Shown piece by piece: positions 1 to 9,018 of a DNA stretch of 38,225 bases (the first letter of the stretch is position 1; each line of letters opens with the position of its first letter). A program made the position numbers and the translations under genes. Below the pieces are notes generated by a model that searched no databases, had not been told where the DNA came from, and saw only the letters and a program-made list of their open reading frames with translations. The DNA comes from Streptococcus sp. 'caviae' (GTDB taxonomy: Bacteria > Bacillota > Bacilli > Lactobacillales > Streptococcaceae), in NCBI RefSeq assembly GCF_001937065.1, contig NZ_MOWR01000013.1:1-38225 (forward strand). The letters run 5' to 3'.

Positions 1-113
1 CGCGACTCACGATTATGGTGTAGCAAGCTACGGTTTAATCGTGCGTTCCACTTGCATGTATTAGGCACGCCGCCAGCGTTCGTCCTGAGCCAGGATCAAA
101 CTCTCTTCATAGT
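1..113 (-). rRNA. rrs: 16S ribosomal RNA, 5' end only (runs off the left edge)
   Basis: Read on the minus strand, the segment carries the universal 5' 16S motif AGAGTTTGATCCTGGCTCAG (85-104) followed by GACGAACGCTGGCGGCGTGCC, then the V1 loop up to the window edge. The mature 5' end is placed about nine bases before AGAGTTTG by analogy with other Firmicutes, so 113 is approximate. It is transcribed away from the ribosomal protein operon, in the same direction. Confidence 0.96.
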
Positions 114-202
114 TTGAGCTCTCACTCATTCCTGTCCACTGACAGATTTATTGCTTTGACAGGTCGTATTCCTACAACCCGCACTTGGTTCGTCTTGTTC
201 AG

Positions 203-213
203 TTTTCAAAGGG
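203..213 (-). promoter_or_regulatory. boxA-like antitermination site in rRNA leader
   Basis: The minus strand reads GCCCTTTGAAAACTGAACAAG in the leader between the promoter and 16S. The CTTTGAAAA core matches the boxA element that loads the NusB/NusE complex in rRNA leaders, and the following ACTGAACAAGACGAACC is the usual streptococcal leader continuation. Function is inferred from position and motif. Confidence 0.6.
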
Positions 214-240
214 CTTCCCTCGTATCGAGGCAACTACTAT

Positions 241-269
241 ATTCTATCAACTCCTCTTACTTTTGTCAA
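241..269 (-). promoter_or_regulatory. rRNA operon promoter (TTGACA-17-TAGAAT)
   Basis: On the minus strand TTGACA (264-269) is followed after exactly 17 bases by TAGAAT (241-246). Two A7 tracts directly upstream (272-291 area) look like UP elements. The predicted transcript start is near 234, giving a leader of about 120 bases. The A tracts double as the last codons of the upstream coding region, whose stop is at 279-281. Confidence 0.88.
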
Positions 270-278
270 CACTTTTTT

Positions 279-1544
279 TCACCTTTTTTTCACCCTTAAA
301 TAACACTCCTCTCCTTGGTGGCGTCGATAAAGGCCTTCCAGACTGCATTCCAGCAGACTTTTAGTGAAAATTTTTATCTTTTCTCGATCTTCTGTCCCTT
401 CTTTCTTTTGACTAAAACGCCGTCTCAGCCCTTTGTAATCATGATGATAATCAGACAAAAAATCGCTTGTCTGTAAAAATTTTTCCAAATGATCTAAATT
501 TGCTAAAAGCCCGATATGAAAAGCAACAGGTGCAAACGTTTGATCTAAGGGCTGGGTGCAGACACTGCGAAACTCAACGGTTCCACGCTTAGTCAAATTT
601 TGATACTGATAACTGCGATGACTGTCAAAATCAGCTTCTCGGGGAAGCAGTATGGCCTTTTCGCCCTTAAGATTCCAAGCTGAGATTTCTTTTTGCAGCA
701 GGTAGTCTCTGGCACGAATCGGTTCAAAATAATAGAGTTCCCCATTTCTTTCCGCAGTAAAAAGCGCCGAACCAGCAAGATAGTCAAAGAAGTCATCTTC
801 TGTTTTAAAACTTCTGCTATTGACACCGACATTCTCTTTAAAGATACCGTGCATGGAATTCTCCCAAAAAATATCTCGTGAAATCTTAAACGGCCAGTTT
901 TGTCCCCAGAATTCTGAATTAGCAAACAGATGGGCCTTAGCTGCTTCGATCTTATTAAAAGCATTGATGACACGCAGGTAGTTATCTTTACTGACATCCA
1001 GCTGAACTTGATTTCCGCAGATAAAAGACCCGTATTGAGGAAATTTATGAAAAAAAGAATCTTTTTTATTTTTAGACAGGGCTAAGAAATCCAGAAGCAT
1101 CTGATAGCGCGGCAGTTTTACTGCCCTATTGTCATTTAAATGCCAATAAGGATGCACCCCAAATCCTTGTATAGCATGGTTGTATTGGCCTAAAAAAGCC
1201 TGTGCAGCCTCTAAATACTGATTAAATCTTTTTTCCGCATCCTGAATCTTTTTAACTTTCCCAAGGGCAAACTCTATCGTATTGTAAGATACCTCAAAGA
1301 GAATTCTGTCTTCTGTGCTCTTATTAACAAGCTGAACGGGCTGCCCATCTGTATCGCACTTTTCTACTTCAAAAGGCAGAACTTGAGGAAGATAAGACAG
1401 CAAAGCCTTTGTAACCTGCAGATCGGTCGCTTGCTCTTTTAAATTAACGATTGGAAATTCCAGTTCAATCCCTATATAAGCTTCAGGAGAGTCTTTGATA
1501 TTATCAAGATATCGTTTTTTCAGTAAATCTATGGCTTTAGTCAT
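279..1544 (-). CDS. Glutamate-cysteine ligase-like protein (GCS family, carboxylate-amine ligase fold)
   Basis: A 421-residue cytoplasmic protein. The N-terminal YIGIELEFPIVN (about residues 23-34) is the acidic metal/substrate motif typical of the glutamate-cysteine ligase superfamily. HPYWHLND (about 130-137) and the C-terminal GTVEFRSVCTQPLD segment fit the ATP/amino-acid pocket of that fold. It is much shorter than the fused streptococcal GshAB, so it could make gamma-glutamylcysteine or another gamma-glutamyl amide; the substrate cannot be read from the sequence. No membrane segment or signal peptide is seen. The gene stands alone between the terminator of the ribosomal protein operon and the rRNA promoter, and its last codons (RVKKR) overlap the A-tracts upstream of that promoter. 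Confidence 0.72.
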   Translation of the reverse strand: MTKAIDLLKKRYLDNIKDSPEAYIGIELEFPIVNLKEQATDLQVTKALLSYLPQVLPFEVEKCDTDGQPVQLVNKSTEDRILFEVSYNTIEFALGKVKKIQDAEKRFNQYLEAAQAFLGQYNHAIQGFGVHPYWHLNDNRAVKLPRYQMLLDFLALSKNKKDSFFHKFPQYGSFICGNQVQLDVSKDNYLRVINAFNKIEAAKAHLFANSEFWGQNWPFKISRDIFWENSMHGIFKENVGVNSRSFKTEDDFFDYLAGSALFTAERNGELYYFEPIRARDYLLQKEISAWNLKGEKAILLPREADFDSHRSYQYQNLTKRGTVEFRSVCTQPLDQTFAPVAFHIGLLANLDHLEKFLQTSDFLSDYHHDYKGLRRRFSQKKEGTEDREKIKIFTKSLLECSLEGLYRRHQGEECYLRVKKR

Positions 1545-1596
1545 CTTCTGCCCCCAAGTGTTTGAGATTAATTATAACAAAATTTCTAAAGAATTC

Positions 1597-1654
1597 AAAA
1601 AAGCGCTTATTTAGGAAATGCTTCTAGCCTTAAAAACATTTCCTAAATAAACGC
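1597..1654 (-). terminator. Rho-independent terminator of the S10-spc-alpha operon
   Basis: An 18-bp inverted repeat (arms 1603-1620 and 1637-1654, one mismatch) with a 16-base loop is followed on the minus strand by a T6 run (1597-1602). It lies 115 bases beyond the rplQ stop codon and before the next gene. Confidence 0.85.
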
Positions 1655-1678
1655 TGTCGCTTCAATATGATGAGTGTT

Positions 1679-1701
1679 CCACTAGGAGAGTCTCCTAGTG
1701 G
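1679..1701. repeat. Perfect 11-bp-arm palindrome between rplQ and the operon terminator
   Basis: CCACTAGGAGA and TCTCCTAGTGG are separated by one base. The flanking TGAGTGTT (1671-1678) also has an inverted partner AACACTCA (1745-1752). In RNA it would form a hairpin just upstream of the terminator. It has no T-run of its own, so it is more likely a 3'-end stabiliser or short repeat than a terminator. Confidence 0.7.
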
Positions 1702-1768
1702 CAGACCAGAGCTAGACTAAGAATTCTTAGAATTCCATCATCGTAACACTCAACAAAATTGATAAAAA

Positions 1769-2155
1769 TTATACTAATTCAATAATTGCCATTGGGGCAG
1801 CATCACCACGGCGCGGTTCTGTTTTCAGAATACGAGTGTATCCGCCATTGCGTTCTGCATAACGCGGTGCAATTTCTGAAAAAAGTTTTTGAAGAGCTGT
1901 AGTTGACGTGTACTTATCATTAGCTTCATCATAGTTTTCAGATGCAATTTCGTTGCGAACAAATGCTGCTGCTTGACGCCGGGCATGAAGGTCGCCGCGT
2001 TTACCAAGAGTAATCATTTTTTCAACTGTTTTGCGGATTTCTTTTGCACGAGCTTCTGTTGTTACAATAGATTCGTTGATAAGAAGATCAGTCGTTAAAT
2101 CACGAAGCATTGCTTTACGTTGTGAGCTAGTACGTCCTAGTTTACGGTAAGCCAT
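1769..2155 (-). CDS. rplQ: 50S ribosomal protein L17
   Basis: A 128-residue protein starting [20 protein letters not shown], the conserved L17 N-terminus, and ending in the family-typical [10 protein letters not shown]17 sits near the peptide exit tunnel of the large subunit. Length matches Bacillus and Streptococcus L17. It is the last gene of the operon, 17 bases after rpoA, with an AGGAGG-like site before the ATG. The spacer behind it holds two hairpins, the second being the operon terminator. Confidence 0.98.
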   Translation of the reverse strand: MAYRKLGRTSSQRKAMLRDLTTDLLINESIVTTEARAKEIRKTVEKMITLGKRGDLHARRQAAAFVRNEIASENYDEANDKYTSTTALQKLFSEIAPRYAERNGGYTRILKTEPRRGDAAPMAIIELV

Positions 2156-2172
2156 TGTTTCCTCCTATATTA

Positions 2173-3111
2173 TTATTTATCGTTTTTTAATCCCAAACCA
2201 AGGTCAGCAAGTTTTACTTTAACTTCCTCAAGACTCTTGCGTCCAAGATTTCTAACCTTCATCATTTCAGGTTCAGTCTTTTCTGTTAAATCATAGACTG
2301 TGTTAATACCAGCACGCTTCAGACAGTTGTATGAACGTACCGATAAATCAAGTTCCTCAATCGTACGATCGAGTACTTTTTCATCAGAAACTTGTTCTGT
2401 TTCTTTCATGACATCCGTTGCTTTGGCAACTTCAGTTAAATCAGTGAAGAGATTCAAATGTTCAATCAAAACACGGGCAGATAAACCTAAAGCATCTTCA
2501 GGAATAATAGTTCCGTTGGTCATGATTTCGATTGTCAATTTATCAAAATTATCATTGCTTCCGACACGGGCAGGTTCAACCTGATAATTGACTTTCTTAA
2601 CCGGTGTATAGATAGAGTCTATCGCAAGTGTCCCGACCGGTGCATCGTCTTTTTTATTTTCTTCTGCCGGAATATAACCGCGATTAGTATCCACAGTCAG
2701 AGTAGCTTTCAGGCTGGCACCTTCAGCAATAGTAAAGAGATAGTGGTCAGGATTAACAATTTCAATATCACTGTCTGTCAAAATATCTCCGGCAGTAATT
2801 TCTGCTGGACCTTCAACATCCAGTTCAATGATTTTTTCCTCTTCAACATAAGATTTTACAGCAAGTCCCTTAAGGTTAAGGATAATTTGCATGACATCTT
2901 CGCGCACACCTGGAACGGTATCAAATTCGTGTAGTACCCCATCAATCTTAATTGACGTAACAGCTGCACCTGGAAGTGAAGACAAGAGTACCCGACGAAG
3001 AGAATTACCTAGAGTTGTACCATAGCCACGCTCAAGCGGTTCAATGACAAATCTGCCGTAATCTTTATTTTCATCAATTTTTGTTATTATTGGTTTTTCA
3101 AACTCAATCAT
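2173..3111 (-). CDS. rpoA: DNA-directed RNA polymerase subunit alpha
   Basis: A 312-residue alpha subunit. The N-terminal domain (about 1-230) contains the dimerisation motif [20 protein letters not shown] and TVDTNRGY. After a short acidic linker, the C-terminal domain (about 245-312) has the helix-hairpin-helix segment [14 protein letters not shown] and [11 protein letters not shown], which contacts UP elements and regulators. It assembles the beta and beta' subunits. It lies between rpsK and rplQ as in all Firmicutes, so polymerase alpha is co-transcribed with ribosomal proteins. Length is normal for streptococci. Confidence 0.98.
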   Translation of the reverse strand: MIEFEKPIITKIDENKDYGRFVIEPLERGYGTTLGNSLRRVLLSSLPGAAVTSIKIDGVLHEFDTVPGVREDVMQIILNLKGLAVKSYVEEEKIIELDVEGPAEITAGDILTDSDIEIVNPDHYLFTIAEGASLKATLTVDTNRGYIPAEENKKDDAPVGTLAIDSIYTPVKKVNYQVEPARVGSNDNFDKLTIEIMTNGTIIPEDALGLSARVLIEHLNLFTDLTEVAKATDVMKETEQVSDEKVLDRTIEELDLSVRSYNCLKRAGINTVYDLTEKTEPEMMKVRNLGRKSLEEVKVKLADLGLGLKNDK

Positions 3112-3156
3112 CTATTTTACTCCTCTAAAACATTCCTGTGTACTATGAGATTATGA

Positions 3157-3540
3157 TTATACACGACGGCGTTTTGGAGGACGAGCACCATTATGCGGTA
3201 CAGGAGTCACATCACGAATAGCTGTTACTTCCAGACCGGCAGCTGCAAGCGCACGAATAGCAGATTCACGACCTGAACCCGGCCCTTTTACAGTAACTTC
3301 AACAGTCTTAAGACCGTGTTCTTGAGCAGATTTAGCAGCAGCTTCTGCAGCCATTTGGGCAGCAAAGGGAGTAGATTTACGTGAACCTTTGAATCCAAGC
3401 GCACCGGCTGATGACCACGCAAGAGCGTTACCATGCACATCTGTAATCATAACAATAGTGTTATTGAATGTAGCGTGAATATGGGCAATACCAGATTCAA
3501 TATTTTTCTTCACACGACGTTTACGTGTTGGTTTAGCCAA
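3157..3540 (-). CDS. rpsK: 30S ribosomal protein S11
   Basis: A 127-residue protein with the conserved [18 protein letters not shown] segment and the [13 protein letters not shown] loop, ending in [14 protein letters not shown], the basic C-terminal tail of S11. It forms part of the small-subunit platform near the mRNA exit. The gene follows rpsM by 17 bases and precedes rpoA, the canonical alpha-operon order. Confidence 0.98.
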   Translation of the reverse strand: MAKPTRKRRVKKNIESGIAHIHATFNNTIVMITDVHGNALAWSSAGALGFKGSRKSTPFAAQMAAEAAAKSAQEHGLKTVEVTVKGPGSGRESAIRALAAAGLEVTAIRDVTPVPHNGARPPKRRRV

Positions 3541-3557
3541 TTTTTTTACCTCCTATT

Positions 3558-3923
3558 TTATTTTTTCTTACCAGCAATCGCTACAGCTTTGCCTTTGCGA
3601 GTGCGAGCATTGTTTTTAGTGTTTTGTCCACGGACAGGAAGCCCACGGCGATGACGGATTCCGCGGTATGAACCGATTTCCATCAAACGTTTAATGTTGA
3701 GGTTAACTTCACGGCGAAGGTCTCCTTCAACCTTAATTGCATCAACTTCGCGGCGGATAGCATCTTCTTGATCAGATGTTAAATCTTTCACACGGATATC
3801 TTCTGAAACACCTGCTGCAGCAAGAATTTTTTTAGAAGTTGGCAAACCGATACCATACACATAAGTAAGTGATACGACTACACGTTTATCGTTTGGAATA
3901 TCAACTCCAGCAATACGAGCCAT
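3558..3923 (-). CDS. rpsM: 30S ribosomal protein S13
   Basis: A 121-residue protein starting [21 protein letters not shown], with the helix-two-turn-helix [12 protein letters not shown] and the basic tail [19 protein letters not shown] that reaches toward the P-site tRNA. S13 is in the small-subunit head and bridges to L5. It is placed directly after rpmJ and before rpsK in the alpha section of the operon. The length is typical. Confidence 0.98.
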
Positions 3924-3940
3924 TTTTTCTCCTTTCTATT

Positions 3941-4057
3941 TTAACCTTGACGTTGTTTGTGTTTTGGATTTGTTGGACAAATCACCATAACACGGCCGTT
4001 GCGGCGAATAACTTTGCAGTATTCGCAAATTGGTTTAACCGATGGTCTTACCTTCAT
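3941..4057 (-). CDS. rpmJ: 50S ribosomal protein L36 (zinc-ribbon type)
   Basis: A small gene of 38 codons plus stop reading [20 protein letters not shown] and ending KHKQRQG. Cys11, Cys14, Cys27 and His33 form the zinc site of the C+ form of L36. A GGAGGGATAAG site precedes the ATG. It sits between infA and rpsM, its fixed position in Firmicutes. Confidence 0.97.
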
Positions 4058-4080
4058 TCTTATCCCTCCATTTATTTCGA

Positions 4081-4299
4081 TTATTTAAAGCGGTATGTGA
4101 TGCGTCCGCGAGTCAAGTCATAAGGACTCATTTCAACAGTGACCTTATCGCCTACTAAAATACGGATATAGTTCTTCCGAATCTTCCCGGATACGGTCGC
4201 TAAAATTTGGTGCCCGTTTTCTAACTCGACTGTAAACATCGCATTTGGCATGGTTTCAACAACCTTGCCTTCAATTTCAATCACATCTTCTTTTGCCAC
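4081..4299 (-). CDS. infA: Translation initiation factor IF-1
   Basis: A 72-residue single OB-fold protein starting [20 protein letters not shown], with [27 protein letters not shown] and the C-terminal [15 protein letters not shown]-1 occupies the A site of the 30S subunit during initiation. It lies 23 bases before rpmJ. The 115-base spacer from adk contains a promoter-like sequence, so infA and the alpha genes may also be transcribed independently. Confidence 0.98.
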
Positions 4300-4371
4300 G
4301 CAAAAGCCCCCCTAAATTTCGATTTGATGTCCTCTGAGCACAGAGGTAACAATTATAAGCCAGACTAGCTT

Positions 4372-4400
4372 ATTCTATCACTCTTTGCAATAAAAATCAA
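4372..4400 (-). promoter_or_regulatory. Candidate internal promoter upstream of infA
   Basis: On the minus strand TTGATT (4395-4400) is followed by a 17-base spacer and TAGAAT (4372-4377). A CCTCTG/CAGAGG hairpin (4331-4346) lies in the resulting leader before infA. The location after adk fits a secondary promoter for the infA-rpmJ-rpsM-rpsK-rpoA-rplQ segment. Confidence 0.5.
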
Positions 4401-4414
4401 GCCACTAAGCCGAT

Positions 4415-5053
4415 TTATTTTAAATTTGACAAAACCTTGTCAATAGCTTCAAAGACCAGTTCAATATCTTGATCTCCTTCAATATCATGAACCAATCCTT
4501 CAGCACGATAATATTCAATAATCGGCTGACCTTGAGCAATATTAACATCTAAACGGCGTTTGACAGCTTCCGGTTTGTCATCCTCGCGTTGATAGTAATC
4601 TTCTTCATTATAATCAGCAGGGGGATTGAAAACTTTATGGAACGTTTCACCGGTCTTGCGATTGATAATACGTCCGCTCAAACGCTCAACCAATTTGTCA
4701 GCTGCAATCTCAATATTGACCACTGCATCTAATTTCAGGCCAAGTTCTTTCAAGATAGCAGTCAGCACTTCTGCCTGCTCCAAAGTTCGTGGGTAGCCAT
4801 CAAGAAGAAAGCCTTTTTCTTTGATGTCTGCCTGCGCCAGACGCTCTTTGACAATACCATTAGTCACTTCATCAGGAACCAAGTCTCCCTTATCCATATA
4901 TGACTTGGCTAACAGCCCCAGCTCTGTTTGGCTGGCGATGGCAGCGCGGAACATATCTCCTGTTGAGATATGAACAAGGCCAAATTTTTCAACGATTTTA
5001 ACAGCCTGAGTTCCTTTCCCGGCACCCGGCAAACCCATAATTAAAAGATTCAT
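4415..5053 (-). CDS. adk: Adenylate kinase
   Basis: A 212-residue kinase interconverting ATP+AMP and 2 ADP. The P-loop GLPGAGKGT is at about residues 7-15, HISTGDMFR follows for AMP binding, and [13 protein letters not shown] is the conserved AMP/hinge motif. The LID segment (about 127-160, [15 protein letters not shown]) lacks the four zinc cysteines found in many Bacillus enzymes, as is normal for streptococci. It is in the usual place downstream of secY. A 192-base spacer with four hairpins separates it from secY. Confidence 0.97.
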   Translation of the reverse strand: MNLLIMGLPGAGKGTQAVKIVEKFGLVHISTGDMFRAAIASQTELGLLAKSYMDKGDLVPDEVTNGIVKERLAQADIKEKGFLLDGYPRTLEQAEVLTAILKELGLKLDAVVNIEIAADKLVERLSGRIINRKTGETFHKVFNPPADYNEEDYYQREDDKPEAVKRRLDVNIAQGQPIIEYYRAEGLVHDIEGDQDIELVFEAIDKVLSNLK

Positions 5054-5059
5054 GATAGT

Positions 5060-5245
5060 CTCCTTATTTTGTTTTCAAATAAATCTGCCAGTTTGGCAAA
5101 CTTATTAAAAAGCAAAATAGAAGGGAGCAGAATATGAACTCAGAAAAAATCAGAGAATTCATCATTCTGCCCCCGCAGCCTTGCCCGTTTTGCCGGGCAA
5201 ACAACTTCTGCGTTCTTTAACGCTTGTTATATGCTGCTTTATAAT
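5060..5245 (-). repeat. secY-adk spacer with four successive hairpins
   Basis: The spacer contains TGCCA/TGGCA (5086-5098), GCAGAAT/ATTCTGC (5127-5133 with 5164-5170), TTGCCCG/CGGGCAA (5181-5200) and GCGTT/AACGC (5210-5223). None is followed by a clear T-run on the minus strand, so they look like mRNA processing or stability structures rather than a full terminator. Confidence 0.6.
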
Positions 5246-6550
5246 CTATTCTGCAGTGTTCATGAAGCCAACATACTGTCTCTTCAAAAGATAGCCTTCC
5301 AGCTGTTTCATTCCTTCAATACCTGTCGAAATAACAATCAAGAGACTGGTTCCTCCCAGAGCCACGCTTGATGACAAATCAAACTGCTGCTGGGCAACAA
5401 TCGGACTCAAGGCAACAAAGGCCAAGAAAACGGAACCGATTGTAGCAAGCTTTTTAAGGAGTGATGACAAGTACTCTTCTGTTTCACGGCCAGGTCTGAC
5501 ACTTGGAATATAGGAAGCGTTCTTTTGCAGATTCTCTGCTGTCTTTTCCGGATTCACCTGTACAAAAGTATAGAAGAATGAGAACAAAACAATGAGAACC
5601 GCATAGACAGCCATCCCTGTCGGATTAGTATAAGACAGCCATTCCTGCAAGGTTGCCATCCACGGAATATCGCGGCCGTGTTGGAAAAACGGCAATATCG
5701 TACTTGGGATAGTTGTGATGGAACTTGCAAAGATGACTGGGATAACGCCAGCCGGATTTATCTTTAATGGAAGATAAGAATTGGTCGGCGCACCTTGTGC
5801 CAGCTTCGTATATTGGATGGGAATCTTATATTCTGCCTGCTGAACAAAGGTTGTAAAGAAGATGATGATTAGACTGGCTAAAATCAGCAAGCCTACGAAA
5901 ATCAGAGAATTTGTCATCTCATCCGAACGGATATTGACAAAATAATCTTCATAGACTGATTTAATGGTCTCAGGCATAGAAGAAATAATCCCGGCAAAGA
6001 TAATCATCGAAACGCCATTGCCGAAACCTTTATCCGAAATTTGATCCCCAAGCCAAGTCACAATCACACTTCCTGCAGTTAAAACAGCACCAATTAAAAG
6101 GAAGGTTTGCAGATTTGGAGTTGATACAATACCGACACTAGAGAGTGCATTGAAACCGTAAGCAATACCAATAGATTGGAAGAAGGCAAGAATCAGCGAA
6201 ATGTAGCGCGTCGCTTGATTAAGTTTACGGCGTCCGACTTCGCCCTGCTTCCCCCATTCAACAAACTTAGGCAATATATCCATTTGTAAGAGCTGAACCA
6301 CAATCGATGCGGTAATATAAGGGCTGACCCCCATTGAGAAAACTGAAAAGTTACTCATAGCATTACCGCTGACCAGGTTTAGCATGTTTAAAAATGGCAG
6401 ATCACTTATTTGTTCAAGACTTTTAGCATTGATGCCTGGTACGGTGATGTGTGTACCAACACGAAATACAAAGATGATAAAAATGGTAAAGAAAATCTTT
6501 TTTCTAACACTTTTCACCTTTAGGGCGTCTTTTAAAAGTCTAAAAAACAT
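5246..6550 (-). CDS. secY: Preprotein translocase channel subunit SecY
   Basis: A 434-residue polytopic inner-membrane protein with about ten transmembrane helices; it forms the Sec protein-conducting channel with SecE and SecG. Recognisable features are the N-terminal FVFRVGTHITVPGI, the LLQMDILPKFVEWGKQGEVG plug-side loop, the cytosolic loop PTNSYLPLKINPAGVIPVIF, and the C-terminal GTSLLIVISTGIEGMKQLE. The start overlaps the rplO stop as TAATG, suggesting translational coupling. Length matches the main streptococcal SecY, not the accessory SecY2. Confidence 0.98.
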   Translation of the reverse strand: MFFRLLKDALKVKSVRKKIFFTIFIIFVFRVGTHITVPGINAKSLEQISDLPFLNMLNLVSGNAMSNFSVFSMGVSPYITASIVVQLLQMDILPKFVEWGKQGEVGRRKLNQATRYISLILAFFQSIGIAYGFNALSSVGIVSTPNLQTFLLIGAVLTAGSVIVTWLGDQISDKGFGNGVSMIIFAGIISSMPETIKSVYEDYFVNIRSDEMTNSLIFVGLLILASLIIIFFTTFVQQAEYKIPIQYTKLAQGAPTNSYLPLKINPAGVIPVIFASSITTIPSTILPFFQHGRDIPWMATLQEWLSYTNPTGMAVYAVLIVLFSFFYTFVQVNPEKTAENLQKNASYIPSVRPGRETEEYLSSLLKKLATIGSVFLAFVALSPIVAQQQFDLSSSVALGGTSLLIVISTGIEGMKQLEGYLLKRQYVGFMNTAE

Positions 6551-6990
6551 TAGATCACCTCGATTGAACCACCTTTAGCAGTGATTGCTGCTTCAGCAGA
6601 TTTTGAGAATTTAGCTGCTTTAACAGTTAATTTTTTAGTTAATTCGCCATTGCCAAGGATTTTAACCCCTGATTTTTCATTGCGAACGATTCCTGCTTCT
6701 TTAAGGACAGCAGGGGTAACTTCTGTACCGTCTTCAAAGACGTTTAATTTGTCAAGATTAACAAGTGCATATTCTTTAGCGTTGATATTTGTAAATCCGC
6801 GTTTTGGCAAACGGCGGAAAAGCGGTGTTTGACCACCTTCAAATCCAGGACGGATACTGCCGCCGCTGCGGGATTTTTGTCCTTTTTGACCGCGGCCTGC
6901 AGTCTTACCGTTACCTGATGATGATCCGCGGCCGACGCGGTTGCGAACTTTGCGAGAACCTTCTGCAGGTTTTAATTCATGAAGCTTCAT
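6550..6990 (-). CDS. rplO: 50S ribosomal protein L15
   Basis: A 146-residue protein starting [20 protein letters not shown], with the glycine/arginine-rich extended region [20 protein letters not shown] that penetrates the large-subunit core and a globular C-terminal domain. It overlaps secY by one base. Between rpmD and this gene there is an unusually long 255-base spacer with several hairpins. Confidence 0.98.
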   Translation of the reverse strand: MKLHELKPAEGSRKVRNRVGRGSSSGNGKTAGRGQKGQKSRSGGSIRPGFEGGQTPLFRRLPKRGFTNINAKEYALVNLDKLNVFEDGTEVTPAVLKEAGIVRNEKSGVKILGNGELTKKLTVKAAKFSKSAEAAITAKGGSIEVI

Positions 6991-7245
6991 TTAAATTTTT
7001 CTCCTTATTTGTAAAATGCTAACGCCTTCACAGGGGAAAAGGTGTTCCCTGTAAAGACTCGCCTATACGATTTTATATTGCATTCAAGCCGCAGTGATAA
7101 ATCGCTGCGACTTGATAATTTTTAGCAGCTGGCTGTGCAGCTCCTTCCAGTCAAAGCTGGGAGTATCTGTACAGTCAGCCTTGCGGAACAAATCTGAAAG
7201 TGTTTTTGAGAAAATCAGCTTTTCTCATTATTTCAGCTGACCCGC
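6991..7245 (-). repeat. rpmD-rplO spacer with several inverted repeats
   Basis: No coding region is seen. The spacer holds a 13-bp-arm inverted repeat with two mismatches (7086-7098 with 7101-7113), a perfect 7-bp hairpin GAGAAAA/TTTTCTC (7208-7226), CAGGG/CCCTG (7031-7051), and GGCTG/CAGCC (7131-7180) enclosing CCAG/CTGG. The two genes it separates are usually only tens of bases apart in Firmicutes. Confidence 0.65.
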
Positions 7246-7428
7246 TTATTTAACTTCTTCTACAGTCACTAAGTGTGAAACTTTATTGACCATACCGCGA
7301 ATAGCTGGGGTGTCTTCTTTAACAACTGAGCTGTTCAATTTACCAAGTCCAAGGGCAACAACTGTTTTACGTTGTGCAGGGATGCGGCCGATTGGAGACT
7401 TAGTCAAAGTAATTTTAATTTGTGCCAT
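7246..7428 (-). CDS. rpmD: 50S ribosomal protein L30
   Basis: A 60-residue protein starting [20 protein letters not shown], with the [29 protein letters not shown] core that defines bacterial L30. It follows rpsE by 13 bases with a good ribosome binding site and lies in normal spc-section order. It is a peripheral protein of the large subunit. Nothing is unusual in the protein; the long spacer behind it is described separately. Confidence 0.98.
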   Translation of the reverse strand: MAQIKITLTKSPIGRIPAQRKTVVALGLGKLNSSVVKEDTPAIRGMVNKVSHLVTVEEVK

Positions 7429-7441
7429 GACTTCTCCTTTC

Positions 7442-7936
7442 TTATGCTAAATCAGAAACTGAAACACCGCGAAGGGCAGCAACGTCTTCTGCACGTTTAA
7501 GCTGTTTCAAACCTTCAACTGTTGCGCGAACAATGTTGATTGGAGTGTTTGAACCAAGTGATTTAGATGTAATATCTGCCACACCAGCCAATTCCACAAC
7601 GGCACGGACAGCACCGCCGGCAGCAACTCCGGCACCTTCTACAGCTGGTTTCAGCAAGACACGAGCGCCGCCAAATTCTGAACGCACTTCGTGAGGAATT
7701 GTTGTCCCAACCATTGGTACTTCGATCATGTTTTTCTTAGCAGTATCTACTGCTTTGCGAATAGCTTCTGGTACTTCCTGAGCTTTACCTGTACCAAAAC
7801 CGACACGGCCGTTACGATCTCCGACAACTACAAGAGCAGCAAAGCGAAGACGACGTCCGCCTTTAACAACTTTTGTAACACGGTTGATTGCAACAACGCG
7901 TTCTTCAAGTTCTACTGCATTATCTTTAAATGCCAT
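7442..7936 (-). CDS. rpsE: 30S ribosomal protein S5
   Basis: A 164-residue protein with the N-terminal double-stranded RNA binding-like domain (about 8-75; [20 protein letters not shown] and [14 protein letters not shown]) and the C-terminal S5 domain ([17 protein letters not shown]). S5 lines the mRNA entry channel and influences decoding accuracy and spectinomycin binding. It lies 18 bases after rplR and before rpmD. Confidence 0.98.
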   Translation of the reverse strand: MAFKDNAVELEERVVAINRVTKVVKGGRRLRFAALVVVGDRNGRVGFGTGKAQEVPEAIRKAVDTAKKNMIEVPMVGTTIPHEVRSEFGGARVLLKPAVEGAGVAAGGAVRAVVELAGVADITSKSLGSNTPINIVRATVEGLKQLKRAEDVAALRGVSVSDLA

Positions 7937-7954
7937 TATTAAGTGTCCTCCCTA

Positions 7955-8311
7955 TTAGAATTTCAATCCGTTTTCACGAGCTGCATCAGCCAAAGCTTTA
8001 ACACGTCCGTGATAGAGATATCCACCGCGGTCAAACACCACTTCAGAAATACCTTTAGCTACTGCGCGTTCAGCAACGAGTTTACCAACAACAACGGCTT
8101 GTTCTGTTTTAGTTCCTTTTGAAACTTCTTTGTCAAGAGTTGAAGCACTTGCGAGCGTTACACCCGCTACGTCATCAATTACTTGAGCGTAGATGCCTGT
8201 ATTAGAACGGAAAACGTTCAAACGTGGGCGATCAGCAGTTCCAGAGAGTTTACCGCGAACGCGACGATGGCGTTTTTGACGGATTTTATTTTTATCTGGT
8301 TTCGAAATCAC
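7955..8311 (-). CDS. rplR: 50S ribosomal protein L18
   Basis: A 118-residue protein starting [20 protein letters not shown] with the basic N-terminal tail and the conserved [20 protein letters not shown] and [20 protein letters not shown] motifs. L18 delivers 5S rRNA to the central protuberance together with L5. The spacer to rplF (8312-8399) is AT-rich and contains no further gene. Confidence 0.98.
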   Translation of the reverse strand: MISKPDKNKIRQKRHRRVRGKLSGTADRPRLNVFRSNTGIYAQVIDDVAGVTLASASTLDKEVSKGTKTEQAVVVGKLVAERAVAKGISEVVFDRGGYLYHGRVKALADAARENGLKF

Positions 8312-8399
8312 AATTTTTACCTCTTAAATTTTATAATTATCAAACTGACAAAGCTGTTCTATAGCAATGTAATATCTTACAAATACTATTAAACCGATC

Positions 8400-8936
8400 C
8401 TATTTACCTGTTTTACCTTCTTTGCGGCGTACGTATTCACCAGCGTAACGGATACCTTTACCTTTATATGGTTCAGGAGCACGGAGTCCGCGAATATAAG
8501 CAGCTGTCTGACCGACAACTTCTTTATTAATTCCGTTTACAACGATAGCTGTAGCAGATGGTACCTCAAAAGTGATGCCTTCTGGAGCTTCTACTTCGTC
8601 TTGGTGAGATTTACCGACTGAAAGCACAAGTTTTTTTCCTTGAAGCTGAGCACGGTAACCGACACCCTGCATTTCAAGTTCTTTTTTGAAACCTTCAGAA
8701 ACACCAACAACCATGTTATTCAAGTTAGCGCGAGCTGTACCATGGATGGTTTTCATTTCTTTAGAATCGTTTGGACGGTGAAGAGATACTTCAGTACCTT
8801 CAACCTTGATTTCAATAGCTTTTGGAAACTCGCGAGTCAGTTCCCCTTTAGGTCCTTTTACAGTAATCACATTGTCCTTGTTGCTGAGTTCTACACCAGC
8901 AGGCAATGTAATCACTTTATTACCAATACGTGACAT
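8400..8936 (-). CDS. rplF: 50S ribosomal protein L6
   Basis: A 178-residue protein beginning [20 protein letters not shown], the standard L6 start, preceded by AGGAGAAAAG. A longer reading frame extends upstream to 9044, but those codons do not match the family. Two L6 repeats are visible, and the C-terminal [20 protein letters not shown] is the conserved rRNA-binding motif near the sarcin-ricin loop. The 212-base spacer upstream contains palindromes but no gene. Confidence 0.97.
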   Translation of the reverse strand: MSRIGNKVITLPAGVELSNKDNVITVKGPKGELTREFPKAIEIKVEGTEVSLHRPNDSKEMKTIHGTARANLNNMVVGVSEGFKKELEMQGVGYRAQLQGKKLVLSVGKSHQDEVEAPEGITFEVPSATAIVVNGINKEVVGQTAAYIRGLRAPEPYKGKGIRYAGEYVRRKEGKTGK

Positions 8937-9018
8937 ATTTTTCTTTTCTCCTGTTAGATTATCAGGCCGCCTTAAGCGACTAGTTTTCACGGGGTGTTTA
9001 ATATTAAGATAGCGTTCA

